Below, in pieces: positions 54,871 to 64,000 of a stretch of 64,000 nt of DNA. A model generated the notes under the pieces. That model was not told the DNA's origin, made no database searches, and saw nothing but the letters and a program-made list of their open reading frames with translations. Origin of the DNA: Macrosoma leucophasiata. Lineage: Eukaryota; Arthropoda; Insecta; Lepidoptera; Hedylidae. Position 1 is the stretch's first letter; each line of letters starts with the position of its first letter. The stretch covers positions 16,019,001 to 16,083,000 of the forward strand of contig JAWQUS010000016.1 in the NCBI GenBank assembly GCA_036365455.1, in the 5' to 3' direction. Position numbers and translations under genes: made by a program.

Positions 54871-54967
54871 GGATAAATAGATGATATTGGCAACTAAATG
54901 AAGTAAAAAAATCTTGAAAAATAATCTGCCTGACTGTACTTTGTCATGAATTCGGTTAAAATGTGAA

Positions 54968-55132
54968 CGTGTGTCCAGTTGGCGAAAACATGAAAGTGGT
55001 TTTATTTAAGTTTCACTAAGTGGACACACGCAAAAATATTGTCGTGTCCAGACGACGAAATAACAAGTCATACTAATAATTTCAAGTTTAACCAACTGGA
55101 CACACGTGTGTCCGGTCACTTGTGTCCAGTTG
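54968..55132. repeat. cluster of GTGTCC/GGACAC motifs
   Basis: gtgtccagttgg (54971), gtggacacacg (55020), cgtgtccagacg (55043), ccaactggacacacgtgtgt then ccgg (55092-55115), tgtgtccagttg (55121). Five sites in both orientations within about 160 bp, with a self-complementary centre. Confidence 0.75.
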
Positions 55133-55450
55133 AAGAATAACCCATTTTTTTCTATTGAGATACGGAACCATAAAAACACAACTATTCATATTACACACCA
55201 CAACCATGATAGGTGTTTTACAAAAATAAGGGCCGCAATGATTTTCATCCACACCAAAGACTTTCATGCGGTAAGCAACCTTAAAAAAGGTATGTTTGAA
55301 AAATTATGGTCGTTTAGTTCACACAGTGCGTGTGAACAACTTAGATTTATTGCAGAGTCAAAGTTTGTTTAGGTACTCTCCTTTTTACAAAGGGAAAGTT
55401 GCGTTCGAATGAACATTGTCCAGTCGACAGTATTTTGACTGTTTTTTGTT
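55133..55450. other. unassigned
   Basis: No gene or defined repeat. Confidence 0.4.
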
Positions 55451-56190
55451 TTATTTAAATTTAGTTTCGGACTGGGTGACTTACGTAATATGTCATTATG
55501 GCTTGGTTTTGGGTCTTCAGTCCACCCCTCCCGAGGGTTTCCCCTTGTCGTGGCGGGGGGCTCAGTACCGGGTGGTTGAGTCCACATCGGCGAAGCCAAG
55601 AGGAACCCAGACAGGGAGCGGCGTTTGGCATGGCTCTGCCTGTCACTCGCTGCTGTGCTGGGAGGCGGCTGGGGAGCAGGTGTATGCTGTTGGCCCTGCA
55701 TCCACAGCCGCCTAGCGGTGGTCCCACCGTCAGATAGGGACGTGTTGGGGCCGCCGTTGAGGCTCAGTTCGTCCCTGACACTCCTGCTTCCCCGGGGCCG
55801 TACTGTGCGCCCCTGGACTCCTTCACCTGGGTGTCTTGGGACGCCTCTGTTGTGAGTAGTCGGGACAGGGACCTTCGGGCGCCGGACTAGGGAATGTCCG
55901 TTGCCCTAATGGCCTCTTCCGGGCTGGCTGGCGTGCAGGTGTTCCGCACGCTACTAGTGTTGGTTGGAGCTGAAAATCTCCCAGGAGGGCACGGAAACGG
56001 GCAGCCGCCGGTGGGGTCGCGGATGTGTGCGTTCCTGTGACCCCGCCACTAATGGCGGATGAGTCAGGACACCCAGGGGTTTTTAGTGGATGGACGGATG
56101 TCTTTTCCCGGAGTGCCACATAACCCACCCCTCTCCCCTAGGGTGGATATGCGTTACGCATATCATCCCCTGGTTAAAAAAAGGGTCCTC
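55451..56190 (+). mobile_element. GC-rich segment, probable LINE 3' UTR (R1-like, tentative)
   Basis: About 700 bp that is far richer in GC than the surroundings, ending ggatatgcgttacgcatatc, atcccctggttaaaaaaa. The A-rich end and composition fit a non-LTR 3' untranslated region. Several overlapping open frames on both strands (up to 110 codons) reflect scarcity of stops in GC-rich DNA; none shows reverse transcriptase or nuclease motifs. Alternative: an unrelated GC-rich insertion. Confidence 0.4.
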
Positions 56191-56628
56191 TGTTCAATTG
56201 TGAGTCGGAGATTTATTGATGATGTTTTTAAGGGTTAATATTGTAGTGTCTCTAAAGGAACAAGCGAAGTCCTTATAGGATCACAGCAGACACACACACA
56301 TACACTCTTTGTTTGTTTATCTGTCAAAGCACAAAAGAAAGATGAGCGCTGCGCCCGGTGAAGTATACTTACTGACCCTTAAGTCCATCGAAAGAAATCT
56401 CAAATCCTTACAAGTTCTGAAGATACAAACATCATCCATGTGTAAATTACATCGCTATCTTCATTGAACTGTGTGAGCATAGCATACAAGTAACTAGAAT
56501 TCAGTAGCAGGTATATTATGTACAGGAACATCATCCATTATCCGCGAAACATGGACAAAATTTTGCTCGGGTCCCCTACGTGTCCCACATTTTGTTCCCA
56601 GTAGGCGTCTTACTGTTCACAATGTTAA
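56191..56628. other. unassigned
   Basis: No gene or defined repeat. Confidence 0.4.
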
Positions 56629-56720
56629 CTAGCGATCTGCCCTGGTCTCGCACGGGTAGCAGAAAATATTGTATGCCTATACTAAGATTGTATATTGCAC
56701 ATGTGTAGGTACTATGCTAC
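56629..56720 (-). mobile_element. Helitron 3' end (5' limit unknown)
   Basis: Minus strand ...CCCGTGCGAGACCAGGGCAG ATCG CTAG|T (CTAG 56629-56632). Confidence 0.6.
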
Positions 56721-56939
56721 TTGTTCTTTTCAGTGGAAAAGCCAGGCAAACATTAACTTGTATATTATTATTTTTATAATAACTAGAAAACTCACAAAAA
56801 GTCTATGTTATCAGTGTCAGGCTGTGATTGGAGTGGCCTTATCATGGAGGTGGGAGCGTTTGTCACCTTCACGGATCTGGCATACGGGGGTTTGCCATGG
56901 AAATTGAAAACTGCTTTATTTGACTTGCTTGCTTTATTT

Positions 56940-57225
56940 ACTGGTGGCAGAACTCCAGTGACGGAGCTCGCGGGCGTAGGCACCACCGCATTACCTAATA
57001 TACTTGCTGATAAATGGTAGTGTTCAGCACTATCGTGTTCCGGTCAGGTGGTAATGTACGGCCCTGTAATTTCCGGCACAGAGGCATAACACCTTAGGCC
57101 TCAGGAGTGGTAATGCATCTGCATTTTGACCTTGGTCTTTGTGTGGGTGTCTATAGGCTGCAGTTATCACTCAAAGTCAATGTGAACTGCATGCTTGTCT
57201 GCCACTTGTATTACATAAAAAAAAA
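56940..57225 (+). repeat. family A repeat, full length
   Basis: actggtggcagaactccag to tattacat plus A run. Confidence 0.9.
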
Positions 57226-57960
57226 TAGAAGTAACCCTAAGATATACCAAAAGTAGTTCCCATACGTAGGTTTAACTTTTCACCAAAAGTCACGTGACAT
57301 GATGAGATAACATAATAATAAATAAGTATTTATGTAATTTAACGTTTATGCACAACAAATAATATGATCCTGAATTATTATATTCATTTATTTATATGTC
57401 CCATGATTTACCAGTCATCAACTAATAACGAAATATCGAAAACTGCTTGATCTGCAAATATTAAATGAAATACCTGAGTCAGTTAAGTTAGATAAGTTAC
57501 ATGTAATAACATCATTTCACCTCATTCGTTCATAGTTGGAAATAAGTCGTTATATAAGTTGCAGAAAACCGTACTCCCCTGTGAAAGTAAGCCATGCGTA
57601 CAAAATCATCTAATGGCTTGCTCACTCCGCAAAGGTCTAGATAAAAATGGAATATCAACATTGATAAATCGATACAGCCTTAATTACTGATGACTGAACC
57701 TCTGACCTGTTTTTACCACGCGCGTTGACTGTTGAGTGACATTTTTTCATTACGATAATGGAAAAAGAAGTACATTTTGTTTTATTCATAAATGTATTAA
57801 ATGACAGACTTTAGTAGAATAATTATTTGATTTTGGTCTTGAAATAAAAATAATATGATTAGACGTTATGTACCTACGTACGTAACTGAATAAAAAAAAA
57901 ATGTGGTAATAAACACAAATTCTTGAAATTATGAATGATGAATCTGAGTTTGACGGATTC
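57226..57960. other. unassigned, with a local direct repeat
   Basis: 57663-57760 (aaatcgatacagccttaatt ... tgacattttttcatta) recurs at 59517-59604, on either side of mariner copy 2. Confidence 0.5.
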
Positions 57961-57965
57961 CCTTT

Positions 57966-57998
57966 TTTATGCTATGAAGGTGGCAAAAAGCATGCTGT
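57966..57998 (-). repeat. family A scrap
   Basis: ttttatgctatgaaggtggc ... aagcatgctgttca. Confidence 0.5.
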
Positions 57999-58215
57999 TC
58001 ATCATCATCTTTCAGCCAAAAGACGACCACAGCAGGACAAAGACCTTCCCCAAAGATTGCCACAACGAACGGCCGCACTCATCCAACCTTCACCAGGACC
58101 GACGACCTGATTCTTCCGCGTACCAGAAGATGAAGTCATCTTCTGGTACGCGGTCGCCACGCAATAAGTCTTCTGTCCCAACGGCCGGCTGTTCTTCGAG
58201 CTATGTACCGATGGT
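57999..58215 (-). repeat. LINE tail with a 17 bp-arm palindrome
   Basis: Minus strand ends in ggctgaaagatgatgatga. At 58117-58152 gcgtaccagaagatga / tcatcttctggtacgc pair with a 2-nt loop. Confidence 0.6.
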
Positions 58216-58258
58216 GTTCATAGGGATATATCCTATATTTTTTTATTAATAAATAATA

Positions 58259-59447
58259 GGTTGGGGAAAAAGTCTTTTCGCATTATAGTATGTATGAACT
58301 TGTAATAAAATTTCTTTGGCTGTAGTATTTGTATCTGGCTGGTTTTGGTATCATTGAAAGTTAAAATTTTAAAGAACATAATTCCAAATTCAAATTAGAC
58401 AAATGTGTGATTTTCATTTGTTTTTCGTACTGTCAAGATGAGTGAATCTATTGAAGAAATTGGATACATTTTAAAATTTTACTACAAAAAAGGTAAAAAC
58501 GCAACGCAAGCCGCGAAAAAAATTTGCGATGTTTATGGACCTAGTGCAGTGTCTGTGAGAGTAGCACAAATTTGGTTTAAGCGTTTTCAATCCGGAAATT
58601 TTGATGTCAAAGATGCACCTCGCTCTGGTCGCCCAATTACGGATAAAATGGATGCCATTTTTGAAAAAGTGGAGCAAGATCGACATATCAGTAGTTACGA
58701 CGTAGCTGTAGAACTGAGAATTGATAACAAAATAGTTTTGGCGCATTTGAAAAAAGCTGGGTACAAAAAAAAACTCGATATTTGGGTACCTCACGAGCTC
58801 ACTGAAAGAAACCTAATGAACCGTGTACTCATTTGTGATTCTTTATTACGACGTAATGAAACCGAATTATTTTTGAAGAAGCTGATAACTGGTGATGAAA
58901 AGTGTATCACGTACGACAAGAACGTGCGAAAAAGGTCGTGGTCAAAGGCCGGTCAGGCTTCACAGACTGTGGCGAAACCCGGGTTAACTCGCAGTAAGGT
59001 GATGTTGTGTGTGTGGTGGGATTGGAAGGGCATTATTCATTATGAGCTTTTACCACCAGGCAGGACTATCGATTCTGAACTCTACTGCGAACAACTGATG
59101 AGATTAAAGCAAGAAGTTGAGAGAAAGCGGCCGGAATTGATCCGGCATCCGCCGTATAGTCCTGACCTTGCACCTTCAGATTTCCACCTGTTTTGGTCTC
59201 TTCAGAATTCTTTATGCAATGTTAGGTTAACATCACGAGAGGACTGCCAAATCCACTTGTCGCGGTATTTTGATGAGAAGTCAAAAATTATATTATTTTT
59301 ATAGCAATGGGATCATGTCCCTACCTACAAGATGGCAAAAGGTTATCGAACAAAATGGTACATACATACTTTAGTTAAATTTAAATAAACTATATTAAAA
59401 AATATTTTGAATGATCCTAAAAAATGGGAAGAAACTTTTTCCCCAAC
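58259..59447 (+). mobile_element. mariner DNA transposon, copy 2 (internal deletion)
   Basis: Left inverted end GGTTGGGGAAAAAGTCTTTT, right end gaaactttttccccaac, with TA on both sides (58257-58258, 59448-59449). Very similar to copy 1 at 325-1608, including untranslated parts, so both belong to one recently active family. Confidence 0.95.
58438..59304 (+). pseudogene. mariner transposase missing the second catalytic Asp
   Basis: ATG at 58438 opens MSESIEEIGYILKF... An N-terminal HTH region (about residues 1-55), linker RSGRP (62-66), second HTH, WVPHEL (116-121) and first catalytic Asp (D153, in TGDEK) are present. Relative to copy 1, 98 bp (1213-1310 there) are replaced by 2 bp: an in-frame loss of 32 residues including HYDNARPH with the second Asp. 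PYSPDLAPSDFHLF with the third Asp remains. A 7 bp net insertion near 59285 then changes the C-terminus and stops the frame at 59304, losing NFYSNGIM...TYIL. The frame is open but the enzyme cannot be catalytic. Confidence 0.92.
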
Positions 59448-59449
59448 TA

Positions 59450-61343
59450 TATCGGATATAGACTGAGTTCATCTTTACCCATTGCTCGTCTAGTCATCTG
59501 CCAGAGGAACAGTGACAAATCGATCTAGCCTTAATTACAAATGCTGATCATTTGACCTGTTTTTACTATGCGTGTTGAGTGACATTTTTTCATTAAGTTA
59601 ATGGGATACGATGGATACCTTTTTTATTTAATATTTATGGAGTCACAATCTCAGTTGGAATCTCCATTGAGCGTGGTGACTTTTAGTAGTGGTATTTTTA
59701 TACTCGTGTTAATTCTTTACACTAGCTGTCGATATACTTCCGCAAATTAAGACTTCCATTTACTGAGTTAGTTCGTTGTTCATATATGCATTTTATTATG
59801 ATAAAAAGTTGACAGGCAAGCAGACGGGCCACCTCATAGAAAGTGATTTTCATCAGCTACGACATTTGCAACACAAGGACAGGTGCCAACGCGCTGTCAG
59901 CTCTGAAATTGTTTCCATTTTTACGGCCAATAACCATACCTCTTACAAAATACAATAGACATCACTCGGATTTATACCTACATACAAATCATACATTTGG
60001 TTTAAATGAGTTTTAAATGGTATTCATGTTTATTCATGTTTGTATCAGTTCAAGTGTTAATTTTGGTACTATATTTTCAAGACGAAGGAAGTTGAATATT
60101 TAGTATTAAGTATTCTGTGGTATTATTATAACCAAAGTCTTTGATCATAACAATTTCATACGATGAACTTAATTGACTTTTTTCAGAATCAGTATCTACT
60201 CACTTTATATCTACAAATAAATAAGTATTTGGAAGTTTCGTCTTTTAGCGGTTCCTATAAAAAGAAAAAAAAAATTTAACTGTCTCAATGCCATAAAAGT
60301 GATTAATAGTTTTGGCGGGCACCTTGAAAGAGGCGTGTGGTGGTCTTATTTTATTTCATTTTCTTAGTGTATTTTTGAGTTAAATTAAATAAAGTTGGTG
60401 GCATTTTGTTTGATATAGGCTTATTACAGTGCCCGTGTATAGTGAAATAGAATAATAGTGCGAAAACACGTCCTCTCGGGTTGCCTCCAAAACTTCATTG
60501 TAAATGTTCTGCTAAAGTAGCCATCGCTTTACTCGAATTACTGACTGTGACTGACAAACGAACTGATAAATTGATAACTGACTCTGAATTTTACGCTGCT
60601 TATTACGAATACGAAATATCGTTTTACTTGACACTGTCAGTATGCGCAGTCAGTATGCAGCGATGCCATAATACGTATATAAAAAAAAGTGAAATCAATT
60701 AGTTCACAAAACGCGGTCAGAATAATTGCATTCTTTTGGGGCCTCTGAAAAACTGAATGATACTTCTTTCCAAATATTGCGTACATAATAATCCACGAAA
60801 ATTGACATTTCATAAAGTCAGTTAATTAAAGAGAATATTACAGCAGATGTGATTTAATTAAAAACGTATTTGTAGTCGTTATTGCTTAATGTACATATTT
60901 GAAACGATGGTATCATTTGACATTTTGCTGAAGTAATTAGTACATCGGAGTACCGAGTTTGCTTTCATTTTCTATATTAAATACAGCTTTATTAACATAG
61001 ACTTATGTTAACAAAAAACCTCCTTAAAATATAAATGTTTATTTTCATTCAAAGGCAGCGTAGGCGTTTTTGTAAATGTTAAAATTTGCGTAAGAAAAAC
61101 TGTTTGCTTATTCGGAAAATACGACATTTACTGATTACTTTTGTGATATATAATCAACGTTGTGCATGTACAGATACCTAAATTATATGAAAAAACCGTT
61201 AAAAACAGTTCTTTTATTGGCATGGATATCGTTGAGAAGAGTCACACTGAGTTTGTTCTTTGTTAAGAATTATTTTCAGTAGTGACTGCACTCTGAACCT
61301 AGCTAAGTGAACGGCTATGAAAATTAGTCAAGTGATGCTGAAG
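59450..61343. other. unassigned
   Basis: Apart from the 59517-59604 direct repeat, no gene or defined repeat in about 1.9 kb. Confidence 0.4.
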
Positions 61344-61695
61344 AACAGATCTCTGTCTGTCGCCAGGCTTTATCTCATAAACAGTGATAGCTGAAAAGCT
61401 GAAATTTTCACAAGTTATGTATTTCTATTGCCGCTATAACAACAAATACTAAAATATAAATATTCGGGGGGGTCCCCATGCAATAAACGTGTTTTTTTTC
61501 GTATTTTTGCTCTATATAAATAACGGTAGCAGGTAGACGCTTAAAATTTTCACAGAATATTAATTTGTATATTACCTTTCATAATAAATAACTAAATAAA
61601 AATAAAGTAAACATCAAAGGGAGGCTCCCATACAACAAACGTAATTTTTAAGCAATTTTTTTTACGGAACACTTTGTGTGCGAGTCCGATTTTTT
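61344..61695 (+). repeat. family E-related dispersed repeat
   Basis: ctttatctcataaacagtga, ggtagcaggtagacgctt, tttacggaacactttgtgtg, cgagtccgatttttt. Opposite orientation to 7264-7690. Confidence 0.5.
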
Positions 61696-61925
61696 TATGC
61701 TATCCAGAACCGCCTGTCATTGTACTTACTTAGTTTAAATATCTTAGACAAACACATATATAAATTTCAACTTTACAGAAGAAAGTTTATTTTAATTCAT
61801 ACATGTAGCACACCTTTCGGTTCGCCTGGCAGGCACTTGTGCTCATCGAAATCGCCTGTCAATTTTTTTTAAACTTCTCTATATATAAACTAAATCACTA
61901 AATCATATAAAAATTTCAAGCTTAC

Positions 61926-62292
61926 AGCGGTAGGCACAGAGGTCTATCTGCTTAGATTTAGGGAGTGGTTACGCATCTACTTTGAAATCTCAGGTTTTCA
62001 TGTAGATATTTTTAGGCTGTAATATTTACTTTTTTATGTTATGGAAGTGGCGTAACATTGATGTTAAGTGGTGACTGTAGCCTGTAGACACCCACACAAA
62101 GACCTAGGCCAAAATGCAGATGCGTTACCACTCCTGAGGCCTAAGGTGTTATGCCTCTGTGTCGGAAATTCCAAGGCCACACATTACCACCTGACCGGAA
62201 CACGATAGTGCTGAACACTACTATTTACTGGAGCTCTACCACCCGTAAAACTTATCATCAATGTGAAATCGATAGTTGTTTCTTACTTTAAT
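61926..62292. repeat. family A cluster: plus scrap, minus copy, plus scrap
   Basis: 61926-62030 is an old plus-strand 3' half. 62031-62248 is a minus copy with an internal deletion before ctggagctctaccacccgt. 62251-62292 (cttatcatcaatgtgaaatc) is a plus scrap of a 3' end. Confidence 0.75.
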
Positions 62293-62623
62293 GACAGCTC
62301 CCTAATTCATGCCACTTAATTTATATATCACAAGGCTCATTTAACCTGCTAACGCTGTAATATAATGTATTACGATATGCAAGTTCTCAACAGATATTCA
62401 GCAAAGCAACCAGTGTTATACTCGTACATTTCAGTGGGTGTTGAATGTTGAATGTGACAAATTGTGTTGAAGATTGCTTCCGCAAAGTTATCTACTGTAG
62501 CAGAAACAGTGTCTTATCTAGTGTACGACACCGGAATTTAGTAGGATAACGTTCGCAGCAAGTTTATTTGATTACAGAATATAAAATTTTATACTAAGTT
62601 TAAATAAATTGTTTTATTTTAGA
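62293..62623. other. unassigned
   Basis: No gene or defined repeat. Confidence 0.4.
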
Positions 62624-62720
62624 CTAGCAACTCGTCTCGGCTTCATACGCATGTAATATAGGTGCAAAAATGATATTATAATGTTACTGGCAATATTTGA
62701 TTGTAATATACAAAAGGCTT
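62624..62720 (-). mobile_element. Helitron 3' end (5' limit unknown)
   Basis: Minus strand ...GCGTATGAAGCCGAGACGAG TTG CTAG|T (CTAG 62624-62627). Confidence 0.55.
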
Positions 62721-62849
62721 AAGGAGCGCAATGTTATGCTATCTATATGTTATTTAGAAGTAAGTAGATGAACAACTGCGACCAGATCTTATGAATATGT
62801 GCTGAATACAATTAGGAATACTATACTATTTTTTTAAATAATCTTATAT

Positions 62850-63100
62850 TAAAAATCAATAGCTGTTCGTTAGTCTCGCTGAAATTCGAGAACGGGTGTA
62901 CCGATTTGGCTAATTTTGGTGTTGAATGATTTTTGGAAGTCCAGAGAAGGTTTAAATGGTAAGAAAAAAATATGAGAGAAATTGAAGGGAAACAGTATAA
63001 AAACCACAATTTAATTTTTCCATTCAAATAGTCCGTATCTATCAAACCTTTGACACATTATTTCATTCTTAGGCAATACGAAGTTTGCCGGGTCAGCTAG
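62850..63100 (+). mobile_element. non-autonomous Helitron
   Basis: aaaatcaatagctgttcgtt ... ATACGAAGTTTGCCGGGTCA G CTAG|T (63097-63101). Sister of 33773-33978. Confidence 0.7.
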
Positions 63101-63398
63101 TATATTATAATTTCTATATTTATAGACACCAAACATAGTGTTGGAACTTAAAACACCTTTCTCATGAAATATCTAGCAAGTAAAATGAATCTAAACACTT
63201 ATAACGTACGTTATTATTTCAATATTATTCTTGAATACATGCTCGTTTCGTTGGCAAAAGTTTAATATTTATTTTACATTATGATTTCTTAAGTATCATC
63301 CTATGCATGCTTGTATATTTTCAGCTGTTTGATATTTAGCATCTCGTCCATATTGAAACATAAATGTTAAAAATTGTACGTTAGAAATTCAAAAAAAA
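63101..63398. other. unassigned
   Basis: No gene or defined repeat. Confidence 0.4.
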
Positions 63399-63521
63399 CG
63401 GAAAGAAAAATTTGATTTCGGACCGGTATCGAACCTGCGACCTTTCCTGAGGTCGCAGGTCCAGCCGCTTTACCACTAAGCTACCGAAGTCCCACACCGA
63501 TGCGTCAAATTTTGCTTTCCG
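63399..63521 (-). repeat. tRNA-like SINE (family T) within inverted ends
   Basis: Ends cggaaagaaaaatttga and tcaaattttgctttccg are inverted. Minus strand holds gacttcggtagcttagtgg (box A) and ggttcgataccgg (box B); between them cctgcgacct / aggtcgcagg is a perfect palindrome in place of a normal anticodon arm. Confidence 0.7.
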
Positions 63522-63603
63522 TTTTTTATTTTTAACCGATTATGGGTCGGTGAAGTACACTCGCATGTGTTTTGCGAAAAATAAATAGTTACAAAATTGT
63601 ACG

Positions 63604-63829
63604 TGTAGGTAAATAAAAATAAATAAATAATAAATACGCTTACACTCACAGCCCCACAGTAGGTATAAACCTATGTCGTAGGTGCCGTTGTACACATACA
63701 ACACATACACAAACACCCAGACCAGAAACAAATATCCGTAGGCCATACAAATATTTGTCCCGGTGCGGGGACCGAACCCGCGACCCTTCGAATCAACCGG
63801 TCATCTCACACCGCTGGACTAACCGGGTC
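63604..63829 (-). repeat. tRNA-derived SINE (family F), second copy
   Basis: Minus strand: acgacccggttagtccagcg ... gcgggttcggtccccgcac ... caacggcacctacgacatag ... gtggggctgtgagtgtaagc, then an AAAT-rich tail. Confidence 0.85.
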
Positions 63830-63884
63830 GTCCAGGTACTACTACTTGAACAATAAAACATTTTTTATGAAAGGCTTTGGCTTT

Positions 63885-64000
63885 CTGAAAGTCCCGTGCA
63901 AATCGGACCAGCCGTCCCCAAGATTACGCCCAAGATTACCCCAAACAGACAAAAATTGTAAAAAAAAATGTTTTAGTATAGATATGTACCGTGTATACAT
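63885..64000 (-). mobile_element. non-autonomous Helitron, runs off the window
   Basis: ctgaaagtcccgtgcaaatc, ggaccagccgtccccaagat ... tgtaccgtgtatacat aligns with 8272-8392. The 3' hairpin end is missing on the left and the 5' end lies beyond the window. Confidence 0.65.

Noticed and set aside
55369..56128. Several 76-110 codon ORFs on both strands
   Set aside because: They overlap each other in different frames within a GC-rich tract with few stop codons; no conserved motif in any.

Overview
This window looks like non-coding DNA of an insect, almost certainly a lepidopteran (moth or butterfly). No intact host gene, rRNA gene or convincing functional tRNA gene was found. The DNA is AT-rich, and most lines of evidence are eukaryotic transposable elements typical of Lepidoptera: DD34D mariner elements, many short Helitrons with A|TC...CTRR|T ends, tRNA-headed SINEs, MITEs, and 5'-truncated non-LTR retrotransposon (LINE) tails. 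I infer an intergenic or large-intron segment; species cannot be told from the sequence.

Layout. 0-3 kb: mariner copy 1 (325-1608), a tRNA SINE and a LINE remnant. 3-12 kb: first copies of the dominant ~285 bp repeat (called family A here; about 30 copies, both strands), a duplicated inverted pair (5947-6635), a 316 bp Helitron (8147-8462) and a GGGTTCCGTAG-type repeat (family E). 12-17 kb: AT and hexanucleotide arrays, a Harbinger-like MITE (14718-15120), a tRNA-like foldback (15193-15376) and a long inverted repeat (16321-16686). 18.7-20 kb: one internally deleted Helitron with a truncated helicase. 20-28 kb: family C repeats, a SINE, a local cluster of four family D repeats (the first overlaps a possible signal-peptide exon at 23388-23460), and MITEs. 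28-35 kb: second copy of the inverted A pair, local duplications, LINE reverse-transcriptase pieces with clear target-site duplications, Helitrons. 35-43.5 kb: nested insertions, including a hAT-like MITE carrying a tRNA SINE inside a family A copy. 44-52 kb: Helitrons, SINEs, LINE tails, a rearranged A cluster. 52-58 kb: overlapping palindromes, GTGTCC motif cluster, GC-rich LINE-like segment. 58.2-59.5 kb: mariner copy 2 lacking the second catalytic Asp. 59.5-64 kb: mostly unassigned with A, Helitron and SINE pieces.

Nothing here works together as a pathway. The value of the window is the record of mobilisation: target-site duplications fix several insertion boundaries exactly, and nesting gives relative ages (for example SINE into Helitron at 48056, LINE into A at 15956, MITEs into A at 36022 and 36294). 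Family labels A, B, C, D, E and T are local to this annotation; assignment to named Repbase families needs a library search.
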